This document shows, in pieces, positions 47,574 through 56,081 of a DNA stretch of 64,000 nucleotides. Origin of the DNA: Rhodospirillales bacterium (lineage in GTDB: Bacteria; Pseudomonadota; Alphaproteobacteria; Reyranellales; Reyranellaceae); the NCBI GenBank assembly GCA_016185145.1, contig JACPOB010000006.1, positions 20,886 through 84,885 on the forward strand. The letters are read 5' to 3'. Numbering within the stretch: position 1 is the stretch's first letter; each line of letters begins with the position of its first letter. Below the pieces are notes generated by a model, which had not been told where the DNA came from, did no database searches, and was given only the letters and a program-made list of their open reading frames with translations. The position numbers were made by a program, and so were the translations under genes.

Positions 47574-47644
47574 CTGTCATCCCGAGCGTAGCGAGGGACC
47601 TTTTCTGTTGCCTCAAAGGTCCCTCGCTACGCTCGGGATGACAG
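47574..47644. repeat. Family C palindromic repeat
   Basis: A near-perfect inverted repeat with ~30-bp arms beginning CTGTCATCCCGAGCGTAGCG and ending with its complement ATGACAG, around a short AT-rich loop. It lies between the prpB-like gene and the DMT permease gene. Confidence 0.85.
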
Positions 47645-47660
47645 TAAGTGTAGTCCGGCG

Positions 47661-48545
47661 CTAGCTCGCCCGTCTCGTCTGCAGCGTGACCAGCAGCCCT
47701 GCACCGACGATCAGCACCGTGCCCAGCCATGTGTAAAGATCCGGCACCTCGGCGAACATCAGGTAGCCGACGATCACCGAGCCGATCATCTGGGTGTAGT
47801 TGAGCGGCGCGATCAGGTTGGCCGAGGCGTAGGTCAGCGCGCGGGCGACGCAGTAATGGCCGAAGCCGCCGAGCGCTCCCAGCGACAGCAGCAGCAGCCA
47901 GTCGACCAGGCTCCTGGGCCACATCCAGACGAACGGCATGGCCGCCGACATGACGATGGCGCCCAGCAGCACGCTGTAGAAGACCGAGGTCGCCGGATGG
48001 TCGGTTCCCGCCAGGCGGCGGATGACCACCTGGTAGCCCGCGTAGCAAAGCGCGCTGCCCAGCAGCAGCACCGATGCCCATTGGAATACCGAGCTGCCCG
48101 GCCGGATCACGACCAGCACGCCGGCAAAGCCGAGGACGACGGCGAGGATGCGCATGGCCGTGATGCGCTCGCCGAGCACCGGCCACGCCAGCAGCACGAC
48201 GGCGAGCGGCGCCACGAAGCTCACGGCGATCGCCTCGGCGACGCCGACGAACTTCACGGCGGAGAAGAAGAGCAGGGTCGACAGCAGCATCATGACCGAG
48301 CTCAGGAACTGCAGGCCGATGCGATGGGTGCGGAACAGGTCGAGCCCCATGCGCGGCGTGAAGACCAAGGCCACCAGCCCGAGATGGACGACGATGCGGA
48401 ACCACACGATCTGTGTCGGCTCGTAGGTCGCGGCCAGAAGCTTCGCCATGCCGTTCATGATCGGGAACAGCGCGCAGGCCGCGCACATGTAGAGCACCCC
48501 CAGCATGGGCCGCAACACCCGTGCCGGCGCCTTGGTGTCGGACAT
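47661..48545 (-). CDS. EamA/DMT family transporter
   Basis: A 294-residue membrane protein with about ten spans in two EamA halves (KLLAATYEPTQIVWFRIVVH in the first; TYASANLIAPLNYTQMIGSVI in the second). It is a drug/metabolite superfamily exporter or importer of unknown substrate. It begins 1 nt after the NicO gene's stop, so it may be co-transcribed with the metal-transport pair. Confidence 0.87.
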   Translation of the reverse strand: MSDTKAPARVLRPMLGVLYMCAACALFPIMNGMAKLLAATYEPTQIVWFRIVVHLGLVALVFTPRMGLDLFRTHRIGLQFLSSVMMLLSTLLFFSAVKFVGVAEAIAVSFVAPLAVVLLAWPVLGERITAMRILAVVLGFAGVLVVIRPGSSVFQWASVLLLGSALCYAGYQVVIRRLAGTDHPATSVFYSVLLGAIVMSAAMPFVWMWPRSLVDWLLLLSLGALGGFGHYCVARALTYASANLIAPLNYTQMIGSVIVGYLMFAEVPDLYTWLGTVLIVGAGLLVTLQTRRAS

Positions 48546-48546
48546 C

Positions 48547-49488
48547 TCAGCGGAAGAAGCGTTCGAGCGAGCCCAGCAACAGCGTGCCGGCCGTGGCGAT
48601 CACGATCAGCGAGGCGGCGATCGCCGTGAAGCGGCCGATCTCCTGGCTGCGGCCGTCGGCGATGATCAGCCGATGCGCCACCATCGACGCGAGGCCGATG
48701 GCGGAGAGCGTGATGGCCATGCCGAGTGCGATGGCGATGACGCCGACGACGCCCGCCCAGACGATGTCCAGGGCGATCGACAGCAGGATGACGACCAGGG
48801 CGCCGGCACAGGGTGCGATCCCCGCCGCGGTCAGCAGCAGCCAGCCCGCGAGCGTGCGCTGCCTGGTGTCGTGATGGTGATGGTCGTGACCATGATCGTG
48901 ATCGTGATCGTGGTGATGATGATCGTGATCGTGGTCGCCGTGAGGATGCTCGTGCAGGCGGCCGGTGATGCCGGCCCACAGCCGCCAGATGCCGATCGCC
49001 AGGATCAGGAGGTACGACACCATCTCGACGTTGCGCACCTCGCGCAGCGCGCCCAGCAGGCCGACCGTGCCTAGAAGCTTCAGCGCACCGGCCAGCAGCA
49101 GGGCGGCCAGCGTGTGGGTGAAGGCGATCCAGGCGCCGGCGAAGACGCCTTCGATCCAGGCGCGCGGCCGCGTGCTGTCGAGGAAGTAGGCCACGACCAC
49201 GGCCTTGCCGTGGCCCGGCCCCAGCGTGTGGACGACGCCGTAGCCGAAGCACACGGTGGCGAGCGTCCATAGCGCCCACGATCCCGAGCCGCTCTTGATG
49301 TCGCGCAACGAGCCCGACAGGGTCTGCTGGATGCGGCGCTGGTACTCGGCCGAGAAGCGCGCCAGGTCGGCGACGCTGTCGCTGAACACCAGGGCGCCGA
49401 CGAGCGCCAGCAGCAACAGCAGGCCGACCCACAGGAACGGCGAGCGCAGGATCGCGCCTCTCGCCGCGGTCTTCACGGAAGCTGGCAT
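48547..49488 (-). CDS. NicO/RcnA-type nickel-cobalt transporter
   Basis: A 313-residue polytopic membrane protein. It has the family motif HTLGPGHGKAVVVAYFL in an early span, a long His/Asp-rich cytoplasmic loop (about residues 178-208), and APCAGALVVILLSIAL. NicO proteins move Ni(II) or Co(II); RcnA is an exporter, while others act in uptake. It is encoded with a DUF1007 periplasmic protein overlapping by 16 nt, a common pairing. Confidence 0.88.
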   Translation of the reverse strand: MPASVKTAARGAILRSPFLWVGLLLLLALVGALVFSDSVADLARFSAEYQRRIQQTLSGSLRDIKSGSGSWALWTLATVCFGYGVVHTLGPGHGKAVVVAYFLDSTRPRAWIEGVFAGAWIAFTHTLAALLLAGALKLLGTVGLLGALREVRNVEMVSYLLILAIGIWRLWAGITGRLHEHPHGDHDHDHHHHDHDHDHGHDHHHHDTRQRTLAGWLLLTAAGIAPCAGALVVILLSIALDIVWAGVVGVIAIALGMAITLSAIGLASMVAHRLIIADGRSQEIGRFTAIAASLIVIATAGTLLLGSLERFFR

Positions 49489-50126
49489 GTCACGGTGTCG
49501 GCGAAAACGGGATAGCCGCGCACGAACTCGGCCTTGTAGGTCGTGCTCTTGGCCAGCGCGCAGCCGGACGGGATCTGGTCCTTGTTGACCTCGATGCGGA
49601 TGAAATCATCGGGATCGAAGGTAGCGATCGAGAAGACCTTGCTGGGCTGCGGCAAGTCGAAGCGCATGACATAGACCAGGTTGCGCGGCCCCGTCGGCCG
49701 CGGCCCGGCCGGCTGACTGGCGCGCTTGTTCTCCGGCATCGGCACGCCGGCATTGTCGCCGGCCGAGCGATCCCAGTCCGGCAAGGTGAAGCTCGCCGGG
49801 TCGTCGATGCGCGCGGTGAAGACCGGCGGCTTGGCCGGCCGCGCGTCCTTGCCGCCGACATTGAGCCAGGTCAGGAAGCCGACGTTCTTCAGCTCCGGCA
49901 TCATGTCGCCTTCGAGCGCCTTGATCTCGCTGGCGGAGAACTTGCCATCCTTGTTCTCGTCGATCAGCGGGATCTCGATCTCGCTGGCGAACGGATCGAA
50001 GCGCCATTCGATCTCGACATGGGTGTACTTGCCGTCCTTGGCGACGGCACGCACCACCTGCTGGATCCAGATATGCGGATGCGCCACGGCCAGCGAAGGT
50101 GTCAGCAACAACGCCGCAAGGATCAT
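49473..50126 (-). CDS. DUF1007 periplasmic protein with EF-hand-like loop
   Basis: A 217-residue exported protein. A short signal peptide (MILAALLLTPSLAVA) precedes the N-terminal HPHIW characteristic of DUF1007, a likely metal-binding amino-terminus. The loop DENKDGKFSASE matches the 12-residue EF-hand calcium-binding pattern. It probably serves the NicO transporter as periplasmic metal-binding partner (inference). The ATG at 50126 has AGGTGG upstream, but that sequence is the outer arm of repeat B2. An ATG at 50153 inside the repeat would add nine residues with a positive n-region. Confidence 0.83.
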   Translation of the reverse strand: MILAALLLTPSLAVAHPHIWIQQVVRAVAKDGKYTHVEIEWRFDPFASEIEIPLIDENKDGKFSASEIKALEGDMMPELKNVGFLTWLNVGGKDARPAKPPVFTARIDDPASFTLPDWDRSAGDNAGVPMPENKRASQPAGPRPTGPRNLVYVMRFDLPQPSKVFSIATFDPDDFIRIEVNKDQIPSGCALAKSTTYKAEFVRGYPVFADTVTCQLP

Positions 50127-50133
50127 CCAAATC

Positions 50134-50243
50134 CACCTCACCCTGAGGAGCATCGCGCAGCGATGCGTCTCGAAGGGTGGGCAACCAGTCTTGCCGTCGC
50201 CCACCCTTCGAGACGGCGCTACGCGCCTCCTCAGGGTGAGGTG
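50134..50243. repeat. Family B palindromic repeat (copy B2)
   Basis: Outer arms CACCTCACCCTGAGGAG / CTCCTCAGGGTGAGGTG and inner TCTCGAAGGGTGGGC / GCCCACCCTTCGAGA, the same family as 10103. It sits directly on the 5' end of the DUF1007 gene. Confidence 0.85.
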
Positions 50244-50275
50244 ACTTTTCAGAAACAAATTGCGCTCTACCGGCT

Positions 50276-50671
50276 TCATGCGGTCAACACCGGCGATTCG
50301 GCCTTCGGCACCGGACGCGGCTTGCCCTCGTCGTCGATCGCCACGAACACGAACGTGCCGTGCGTCACGCGCCGCTCGGTGCTCTCGTGGCGGCGCTGCA
50401 CCACGGTCTCCAGCGCGATGGTGATCGAGGTCCGGCCGACCTTGGTGACCTCGCCATAGATCGACACCCAGTCGCCGACCTTGATCGGCTCGACGAAGGT
50501 CATGGCGGTGATGGCCACGGTGGCGACCCGGCCCTTGGCGACGCGGGCGGCGAGCGCCCCGCCCGCCGTGTCCATCTGCGACAGCACCCAGCCGCCGAAA
50601 ATGTCGCCGTTGCCGTTCATGTCCGAGGGGTGTGGCACCGTCCTGACGATCGGGTCGCGGTGGTCGGCCAT
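50276..50671 (-). CDS. YciA-type acyl-CoA thioesterase
   Basis: A 131-residue single hotdog-fold protein. It has the family start VRTVPHPSDMNGNGDIFGGWVLSQMD, with the catalytic Asp in MNGNGDIFG, and the strand ATVAITAMTFVEPIKVGD. It hydrolyses short- to medium-chain acyl-CoA. The ATG at 50671 was chosen; longer in-frame starts lack the family's conserved N-terminus. Confidence 0.88.
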   Translation of the reverse strand: MADHRDPIVRTVPHPSDMNGNGDIFGGWVLSQMDTAGGALAARVAKGRVATVAITAMTFVEPIKVGDWVSIYGEVTKVGRTSITIALETVVQRRHESTERRVTHGTFVFVAIDDEGKPRPVPKAESPVLTA

Positions 50672-50789
50672 TGGATCTCCAGAGGGGGCTGTGGCAAGGA
50701 ATTGTTGATTTTTCGAGGTTTTCCTACCATATCGATGACGTACCGGCCAACCAGCGACCCCCTCGCGCGGCCGAGGAAAGACAAGAAGC

Positions 50790-52808
50790 ATGGCGAAGAA
50801 CGGCGATCTGTTCGACCGGTCGGGTGGCAAGCGCGCCGCCGCGGCCAAGGACAATTCCTACACGGCCCATCACATCGAGGTGCTGGAGGGGTTGGAACCC
50901 GTCCGCAAGCGCCCCGGAATGTACATCGGCGGCACCGATGAACGGGCCATGCATCATCTTGTGGCCGAGGTGCTCGACAACTCGATGGACGAGGCCGTCG
51001 CCGGCCACGCCGACACCATCTATCTGGAGCTGCTCGAGGATAATCGCATCCTGATCCGCGACAACGGCCGCGGCATCCCGGTCGACCCGCATCCGAAATT
51101 CAAGAACAAGTCGGCGCTGGAGGTCATCCTCACGACCCTGCACTCAGGCGGCAAGTTCGACAACAAGGTCTACGCGACGTCCGGCGGCCTGCACGGCGTC
51201 GGCGTGTCGGTGGTCAATGCGCTCTCCGACGAGCTGATCGTCGAGGTGGCGCGCGACCGCCAGGCGTGGACACAGACTTTTTCACGCGGCAAGCCGACCT
51301 CCAAGCTGAAGCCGGCGGGCCCCGCCCCCAACCGGCGCGGCACGACGACGACCTTCCATCCCGATCCGCAGATCTTCGGCAAGCAGGCCTTCGTGCCCGA
51401 GCGCCTCTACCGCATGGCGCGCTCCAAGGCTTATTTGTTCCGCGGCGTCGAGATCCGCTGGAAATGCGCCAAGAGCCTGCTGCCGAAGGGCAGCACGATT
51501 CCCGAGGAAGAATCGTTCCACTTCCCCGGCGGCCTGGAAGACTTCGTGAAGTCGGAGATCGGTGAACGCGCAACCATCGTGCCGCAGCCCTTTGCCGGCG
51601 AGGCCAAGAGCGAGACCAACGGCACGGCCGGCGGCAAGGTCGAATGGGCGGTGTGGTGGCCGGGCGACGAGGAAGGCTTCGTCCGCTCCTACTGCAATAC
51701 CGTGCCGACGGCCGAGGGCGGCACGCACGAGTCCGGCTTCCGCAGCGCCCTGGTGCGCGGACTGAAGCGCTATGCCGAGCTCACCGGCAACCGCAAGGGC
51801 ACGATCATCACCGCCGACGACGTGATCGACGGCGCGGCGGCGCTGGTCTCGGTGTTCATCGAGCAGCCGCAGTTCCAGGGCCAGACCAAGGAGAAGCTGG
51901 TCAGCGTCGAGGCCAACAAGCTGGTCGAGACGATCGTCGGCGACAACTTCGAGCACTGGCTGACCGGCGACAAGGAAGCGGGCAACGTCCTGCTCGAGCA
52001 CGTCATCGGCAAGGCCGAGGAACGGGTGCGCCGGCGGCAGGACCGCGAGCAGCAGCGCAAGACGGCGACGCGCAAGCTGCGCCTGCCCGGCAAGCTCGCC
52101 GACTGCTCCAACAGCGCGTCGGAAGGCACCGAGATCTTCCTGGTCGAGGGCGATTCGGCCGGCGGCTCGGCCAAGGCCGCGCGCAACCGCGAGACCCAGG
52201 CGATCCTGCCGCTGCGCGGCAAGATCCTGAACGTGGCCAGCGCCTCGGCCGACAAGCTGCGCGAGAACCAGGAGGTCCAGGACCTGATCCAGGCCCTGGG
52301 CTGCGGCACCGGCGCCCACTACAACGACGACCGGCTGCGCTACGAGCGGGTCATCATCATGACCGACGCCGACGTCGACGGCGCCCACATCGCCTCGCTG
52401 CTGATGACGTTCTTCTATCGCGAGATGCCAAAGCTGATCGAGCACGGCCACCTCTTCCTCGCCCAGCCGCCGCTCTACCGCATCAGCAAGGGCGGACAGA
52501 CCGAGTATGCGCGCGACGACGCCCACAAGGACGAGCTGATCCGCGATGTCTTCAACGGCGGCAAGGTCGAGATCACGCGCTTCAAGGGGCTGGGCGAGAT
52601 GCAGTCGGTGCATCTGCGCGAGACCACGATGGACGTCACCAAGCGCACCCTGCTCAAGGTCGACATACCGACGGCAGCCGACGCCGATACCCGGCGCGAG
52701 GCGATGAAGACCTCGACGCTGGTCGAGAACCTGATGGGCCGCAAGCCGGAGAAGCGTTACGCCTTCATCCAGGAACACGCGAAATTCGCCCGCGACCTCG
52801 ACGTGTAA
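50790..52808 (+). CDS. parE: DNA topoisomerase IV subunit B
   Basis: A 672-residue GHKL ATPase. It has the N-terminal EGLEPVRKRPGMYIGGTD, ATP-site VAEVLDNSMDEA, DNGRGIPVDPHPK and the lid GGLHGVGVSVVNALS. The TOPRIM region has EGDSAGGSAKAARNR, and DADVDGAHI. The C-terminus is RYAFIQEHAKFARDLDV. The PHPKFKNKSALEVILTTLHSGGKF block and overall length fit ParE rather than GyrB. It decatenates daughter chromosomes with ParC. Confidence 0.96.
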   Translation: MAKNGDLFDRSGGKRAAAAKDNSYTAHHIEVLEGLEPVRKRPGMYIGGTDERAMHHLVAEVLDNSMDEAVAGHADTIYLELLEDNRILIRDNGRGIPVDPHPKFKNKSALEVILTTLHSGGKFDNKVYATSGGLHGVGVSVVNALSDELIVEVARDRQAWTQTFSRGKPTSKLKPAGPAPNRRGTTTTFHPDPQIFGKQAFVPERLYRMARSKAYLFRGVEIRWKCAKSLLPKGSTIPEEESFHFPGGLEDFVKSEIGERATIVPQPFAGEAKSETNGTAGGKVEWAVWWPGDEEGFVRSYCNTVPTAEGGTHESGFRSALVRGLKRYAELTGNRKGTIITADDVIDGAAALVSVFIEQPQFQGQTKEKLVSVEANKLVETIVGDNFEHWLTGDKEAGNVLLEHVIGKAEERVRRRQDREQQRKTATRKLRLPGKLADCSNSASEGTEIFLVEGDSAGGSAKAARNRETQAILPLRGKILNVASASADKLRENQEVQDLIQALGCGTGAHYNDDRLRYERVIIMTDADVDGAHIASLLMTFFYREMPKLIEHGHLFLAQPPLYRISKGGQTEYARDDAHKDELIRDVFNGGKVEITRFKGLGEMQSVHLRETTMDVTKRTLLKVDIPTAADADTRREAMKTSTLVENLMGRKPEKRYAFIQEHAKFARDLDV

Positions 52809-52900
52809 GAGGCCTTACATCTCTCTGACAGGCCACGCGAATGTGAGACGAAGCGGCGAGCCGACGCCGTAGGATGCAGGCCTTCGACAGGAGGACGTGC

Positions 52901-53470
52901 ATGCGACTGCGCAGCAAGCTCATCTCCTCTCTTCTGGCGTTGACCGCATTGTCGTCGGCCGCGTCCGCGGCAGTGATCGGCGGCTCCTACTACGCCCCGC
53001 AGTACGATTATGCGGAGTTCTTCGCCGCCACCGACGGCCGCTACTTCCAGGTGGTTCTCTACGGCGCCCCGTCTCTCCCAGGGTTTGCGCCGAACGACAT
53101 GGCGAATGCCCTGCTACCGCTCATGCAAGCCGCCAAGCCGCGGCCAGCGCTCACCTTCACCTACGCCGATCCGCCGGAACGGCCGCGTCCTTACTACCGG
53201 CTGGTCCTGACCTTCGATCCCGCACTCGACTACGCCTCTAGCCAAGTGTGCGCCGGCGCGCCGCCGCGCTTCAGGCCGGGGCGTCCCGGCCTGTTCTACG
53301 TGTTCGCCGTCTATTGCCGCAACGACCAGGTGCTGACGGAGACGACAGCCTGGACACCGGCAAGCGCGCCCAACGATCCGCAGATCGGCGACCTGTTCCG
53401 CCAGCTGTTCCCGGTGCTCTTCCCCGATTCCATCTACCGGCACCTCAACGGCATGCCCATTCGCCGCTAA
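52901..53470 (+). CDS. Secreted protein of unknown family, tandem copy 1
   Basis: A 189-residue exported protein; the signal peptide is about residues 1-23 (LISSLLALTALSSAASA). The mature part begins AVIGGSYYAPQYDYAEFFAA and contains the conserved block ALTFTYADPPERPRPYYRLV and two cysteines (VCAGAPPRF, AVYCRNDQV) that could form a disulfide. I recognise no family. GGAGG lies 6 nt upstream of the ATG. It is about 65-70% identical by eye to the next gene. Confidence 0.75.
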   Translation: MRLRSKLISSLLALTALSSAASAAVIGGSYYAPQYDYAEFFAATDGRYFQVVLYGAPSLPGFAPNDMANALLPLMQAAKPRPALTFTYADPPERPRPYYRLVLTFDPALDYASSQVCAGAPPRFRPGRPGLFYVFAVYCRNDQVLTETTAWTPASAPNDPQIGDLFRQLFPVLFPDSIYRHLNGMPIRR

Positions 53471-53571
53471 TCGAGGCGGATTTCACGGTTTCCTGAACGT
53501 ACCCTCCGGATTCACACCGGAGGAACGTGGTAGGATGCGCCCGCCAGAGCGTATCTGCAGGAGTCGTGAAA

Positions 53572-54144
53572 ATGAAATTGCCACGTAAGCTCACGATCGC
53601 GCTGCTGGGACTGCTCAGCCTTCCCGCAGCCGCCCTGGCAGCCGTGATCGGCGGCACCTATTACGCTCCGCAGTACGACTATCGGGAATTCTTCGCCGCC
53701 GCGGACGGCCGGAACTTCCAGGTCATCCTGTACGGCACCGCCGCCCTCCCCGGCGTCGATCCGGCGACGCTGGCGCGCGATATCCTGCCGGTGATGCAGG
53801 CCGCCAAGCCGCGGCCGGCGCTGACCTTCACCTATGCCGATCCGCCCGAGCGGCCGCGGCCCTACTACCGGCTGGTGCTCACCTTCGATCCCGCCAACGA
53901 CTACGGCTCGAACTCGGTGTGCGCCGGCGTGCCGCCGCGCTTCAAGCCGGGGCGTCCGGGAGTCTTCTATGTCTTCGCCGTCTATTGCCGGAACGATCAG
54001 GTTCTATCGGAGACGACCGCCTGGACTGCGGCGACCGGCCCGACCGACCCGCGCATCGACGAACTGTTCCGCCAGCTGTTCCAGGTGATCTGGAGCGATT
54101 CGCCGGCGCTGCGTCCGCAGGTCGGCGGCAGCGACCGGCGTTAG
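53572..54144 (+). CDS. Secreted protein of unknown family, tandem copy 2
   Basis: A 190-residue paralogue of the previous gene: signal peptide (LTIALLGLLSLPAAALA), then AVIGGTYYAPQYDYREFFAA, the same TYADPPERPRPYYRLVLTFDPA block and both cysteines. GCAGGAG precedes the ATG at 53572. The two proteins differ mainly at the C-terminus. Function is unknown; likely periplasmic or outer-membrane lipid-free proteins. Confidence 0.77.
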   Translation: MKLPRKLTIALLGLLSLPAAALAAVIGGTYYAPQYDYREFFAAADGRNFQVILYGTAALPGVDPATLARDILPVMQAAKPRPALTFTYADPPERPRPYYRLVLTFDPANDYGSNSVCAGVPPRFKPGRPGVFYVFAVYCRNDQVLSETTAWTAATGPTDPRIDELFRQLFQVIWSDSPALRPQVGGSDRR

Positions 54145-54219
54145 CGCCATCTTCCAACTTGAGGCTTGATTATCGGGCCTGGTCTGCTTTCCACTCCTCC
54201 TCCCTGTTGAGGAGTGGAA

Positions 54220-54921
54220 ATGCAGTCGCTCAAGGATCGGCATGTCATGGTCACCGGCGGAACCGGGGCACTGGGCTCGGCCGTGGTGAAGGCCTTCATC
54301 GAGGCGGGCGCCACCTGCCACATCCCGGCGATCGAGAGCACGCCGCCGACCGGTCACCTGCCCGACAGCAAGCAGATCGAGGTCGTCCCCAGCGTCGACC
54401 TGTCGAGCGAGGCCTCGGTCGACGCCTTTTACGCCAAGCTGCCGCCGCTGCATGCCGTCGTGAACATCGCCGGCGGCTTCGCCTACGCGCCGATCGCCGA
54501 CAGCGCGGCCAAGGTGCTGCAGCAGCAGCTCTCGATGAACGTGGTTTCGTGCGTGCTGAGCTGCCGTGCGGCGGTCGCCAATTTCCGCAAGGGCGGGAAA
54601 GGCGGTCACATCGTCAACATCGCGGCCCGCCCCGCCCTCAATCCGCGCCAGGGCGCCAACATGACCGCCTACACGGCGTCCAAGGCCGCCGTCGCGGCCT
54701 TCACCGTGGCGCTGGCCGAGGAGCTGAAGAACGAGGACATCTCGGTGATCGCCCTCGCGCCCTCGACCATCGACACCCCGGCCAACCGCAAGGACATGCC
54801 GACCGCCAAGCACGACAGCTGGGTCAAACCCACGGCCATCGCCGAGCTGATCGTGGCGCACTGCAGCCTGTCGGAGACGATCAATTCCGGCGTGCTGATG
54901 CCGGTATATGGGAAGGCTTGA
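54220..54921 (+). CDS. Short-chain dehydrogenase/reductase
   Basis: A 233-residue SDR with TGGTGALG near the N-terminus, NIAG in place of NNAG, and Tyr-x-x-x-Lys in TAYTASKAAV. It resembles short dihydropteridine-reductase-like or two-glycine-motif SDRs. GAGGAG precedes the ATG at 54220. The substrate is unknown. Confidence 0.85.
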   Translation: MQSLKDRHVMVTGGTGALGSAVVKAFIEAGATCHIPAIESTPPTGHLPDSKQIEVVPSVDLSSEASVDAFYAKLPPLHAVVNIAGGFAYAPIADSAAKVLQQQLSMNVVSCVLSCRAAVANFRKGGKGGHIVNIAARPALNPRQGANMTAYTASKAAVAAFTVALAEELKNEDISVIALAPSTIDTPANRKDMPTAKHDSWVKPTAIAELIVAHCSLSETINSGVLMPVYGKA

Positions 54922-54933
54922 GTCGGCTCATGG

Positions 54934-54998
54934 TTCGGACCGCGGGCGTCCCGCCCGCCTCATGATTCGTGAGCGGGCCAGAGGCCCGCGGTCCGAAT
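54934..54998. repeat. Family A palindromic repeat, diverged (copy A10)
   Basis: The outer stem is shortened to TTCGGACCGCG / CGCGGTCCGAA. Inner hairpins are GCGGGCGTCCCGCCCGC and GCGGGCCAGAGGCCCGC. It overlaps the first base of the pyrD ATG at 54999 by abutment (0-nt gap). Confidence 0.75.
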
Positions 54999-56081
54999 AT
55001 GAGCGCTCCACAGGGATCCTCTGCTAACCAGACGGCCATGGCCGCGTGGTACCGACTCGCTGATTTCTTCCTGTCGCGCATGGACGCCGAAGCCGCGCAC
55101 GGCATCGCGTTGCGCACTCTGAAGACAGGCCTGCTGCCGGCCGACCGGCGAGCCGACGCGCCGTCGCTCGCCGTGAAGGTCTGGGGGCGGACCCTGCCCA
55201 ATCCGGTCGGGCTGGCGGCGGGCTTCGACAAGAACGCCGAGGTCCCCGACGCCCTGCTCGATATCGGCTTCGGCCTGGTCGAGATCGGCAGCGTCACGCC
55301 GCGGCCGCAGGAGGGCAATCCGCGCCCGCGCCTGTTCCGCCTGCCCGAGGATCGCGGCGTCATCAACCGCATGGGCTTTCCCGGCCAGGGCCTCGACGCC
55401 GTGCGCTCGCGGCTCGCCACGCGGCCGCGGCGCGGCTTCATCGGCGTCAATGTCGGCGCCAACAAGGACAGCACCGACCGCGCCGCCGACTACGTCGTGG
55501 GCTGCAAGGCGCTGCTGCCCTATGCCGACTACCTCGTCTGCAACGTCTCCTCACCCAACACGCCCGGGCTGCGCAACCTCCAGGGCCGCGCCGAGCTCGC
55601 CGACCTCCTGAAGCGCGTCCAGGACGCCATTGCAGCCAAGCCGGTGCCGCTGGTCGTCAAGATCGCGCCCGATGCGACCGACGACGACCTCGACGACATC
55701 GTCGCCGTCTGCCGCGAGCTCAGGATGGACGGCATCATCGTCGGCAACACGACGTTGTCGCGGCCGCCGACGCTGCGCTCGACACGGCGCGACGAAGCCG
55801 GCGGCCTGTCCGGCGCGCCGCTCACGAGCCTGTCGACCGAGGTGCTGCGGCGCGCGGCCCGGCGCGTCGAGGGCCAGTTCCCGCTGATCGGCTGCGGCGG
55901 CATCGGCTCGGGCGCCGACGCCTATGCCAAGATCCGCGCCGGCGCCACGCTGGTGCAGCTCTACTCGATGATGGTCTACGAAGGTCCGCCGCTCATCCGG
56001 CGCATCAAGGACGAGCTAGCGGCCTTGCTTGCCCGAGACGGCCTTGCCTCGATCGAGGCCGCGATCGGCGCCGACCTCTAG
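54999..56081 (+). CDS. pyrD: Dihydroorotate dehydrogenase (quinone), class 2
   Basis: A 360-residue enzyme. The N-terminal membrane-associating helices (WYRLADFFLSRMDAEAAHGIAL) mark class 2. FMN and substrate residues are in GLAAGFDKNAE, INRMGFPGQG, and CNVSSPNTPGLRNLQG, with the catalytic Ser in the last, and IGCGGIGSGADAY. It oxidises dihydroorotate to orotate at the inner membrane with quinone. The start may instead be ATG 55038 (MAAWYRL), which matches family N-termini better; neither has a clear ribosome site. Its 3' end overlaps the convergent lysR-type gene by 66 nt. Confidence 0.93.
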   Translation: MSAPQGSSANQTAMAAWYRLADFFLSRMDAEAAHGIALRTLKTGLLPADRRADAPSLAVKVWGRTLPNPVGLAAGFDKNAEVPDALLDIGFGLVEIGSVTPRPQEGNPRPRLFRLPEDRGVINRMGFPGQGLDAVRSRLATRPRRGFIGVNVGANKDSTDRAADYVVGCKALLPYADYLVCNVSSPNTPGLRNLQGRAELADLLKRVQDAIAAKPVPLVVKIAPDATDDDLDDIVAVCRELRMDGIIVGNTTLSRPPTLRSTRRDEAGGLSGAPLTSLSTEVLRRAARRVEGQFPLIGCGGIGSGADAYAKIRAGATLVQLYSMMVYEGPPLIRRIKDELAALLARDGLASIEAAIGADL

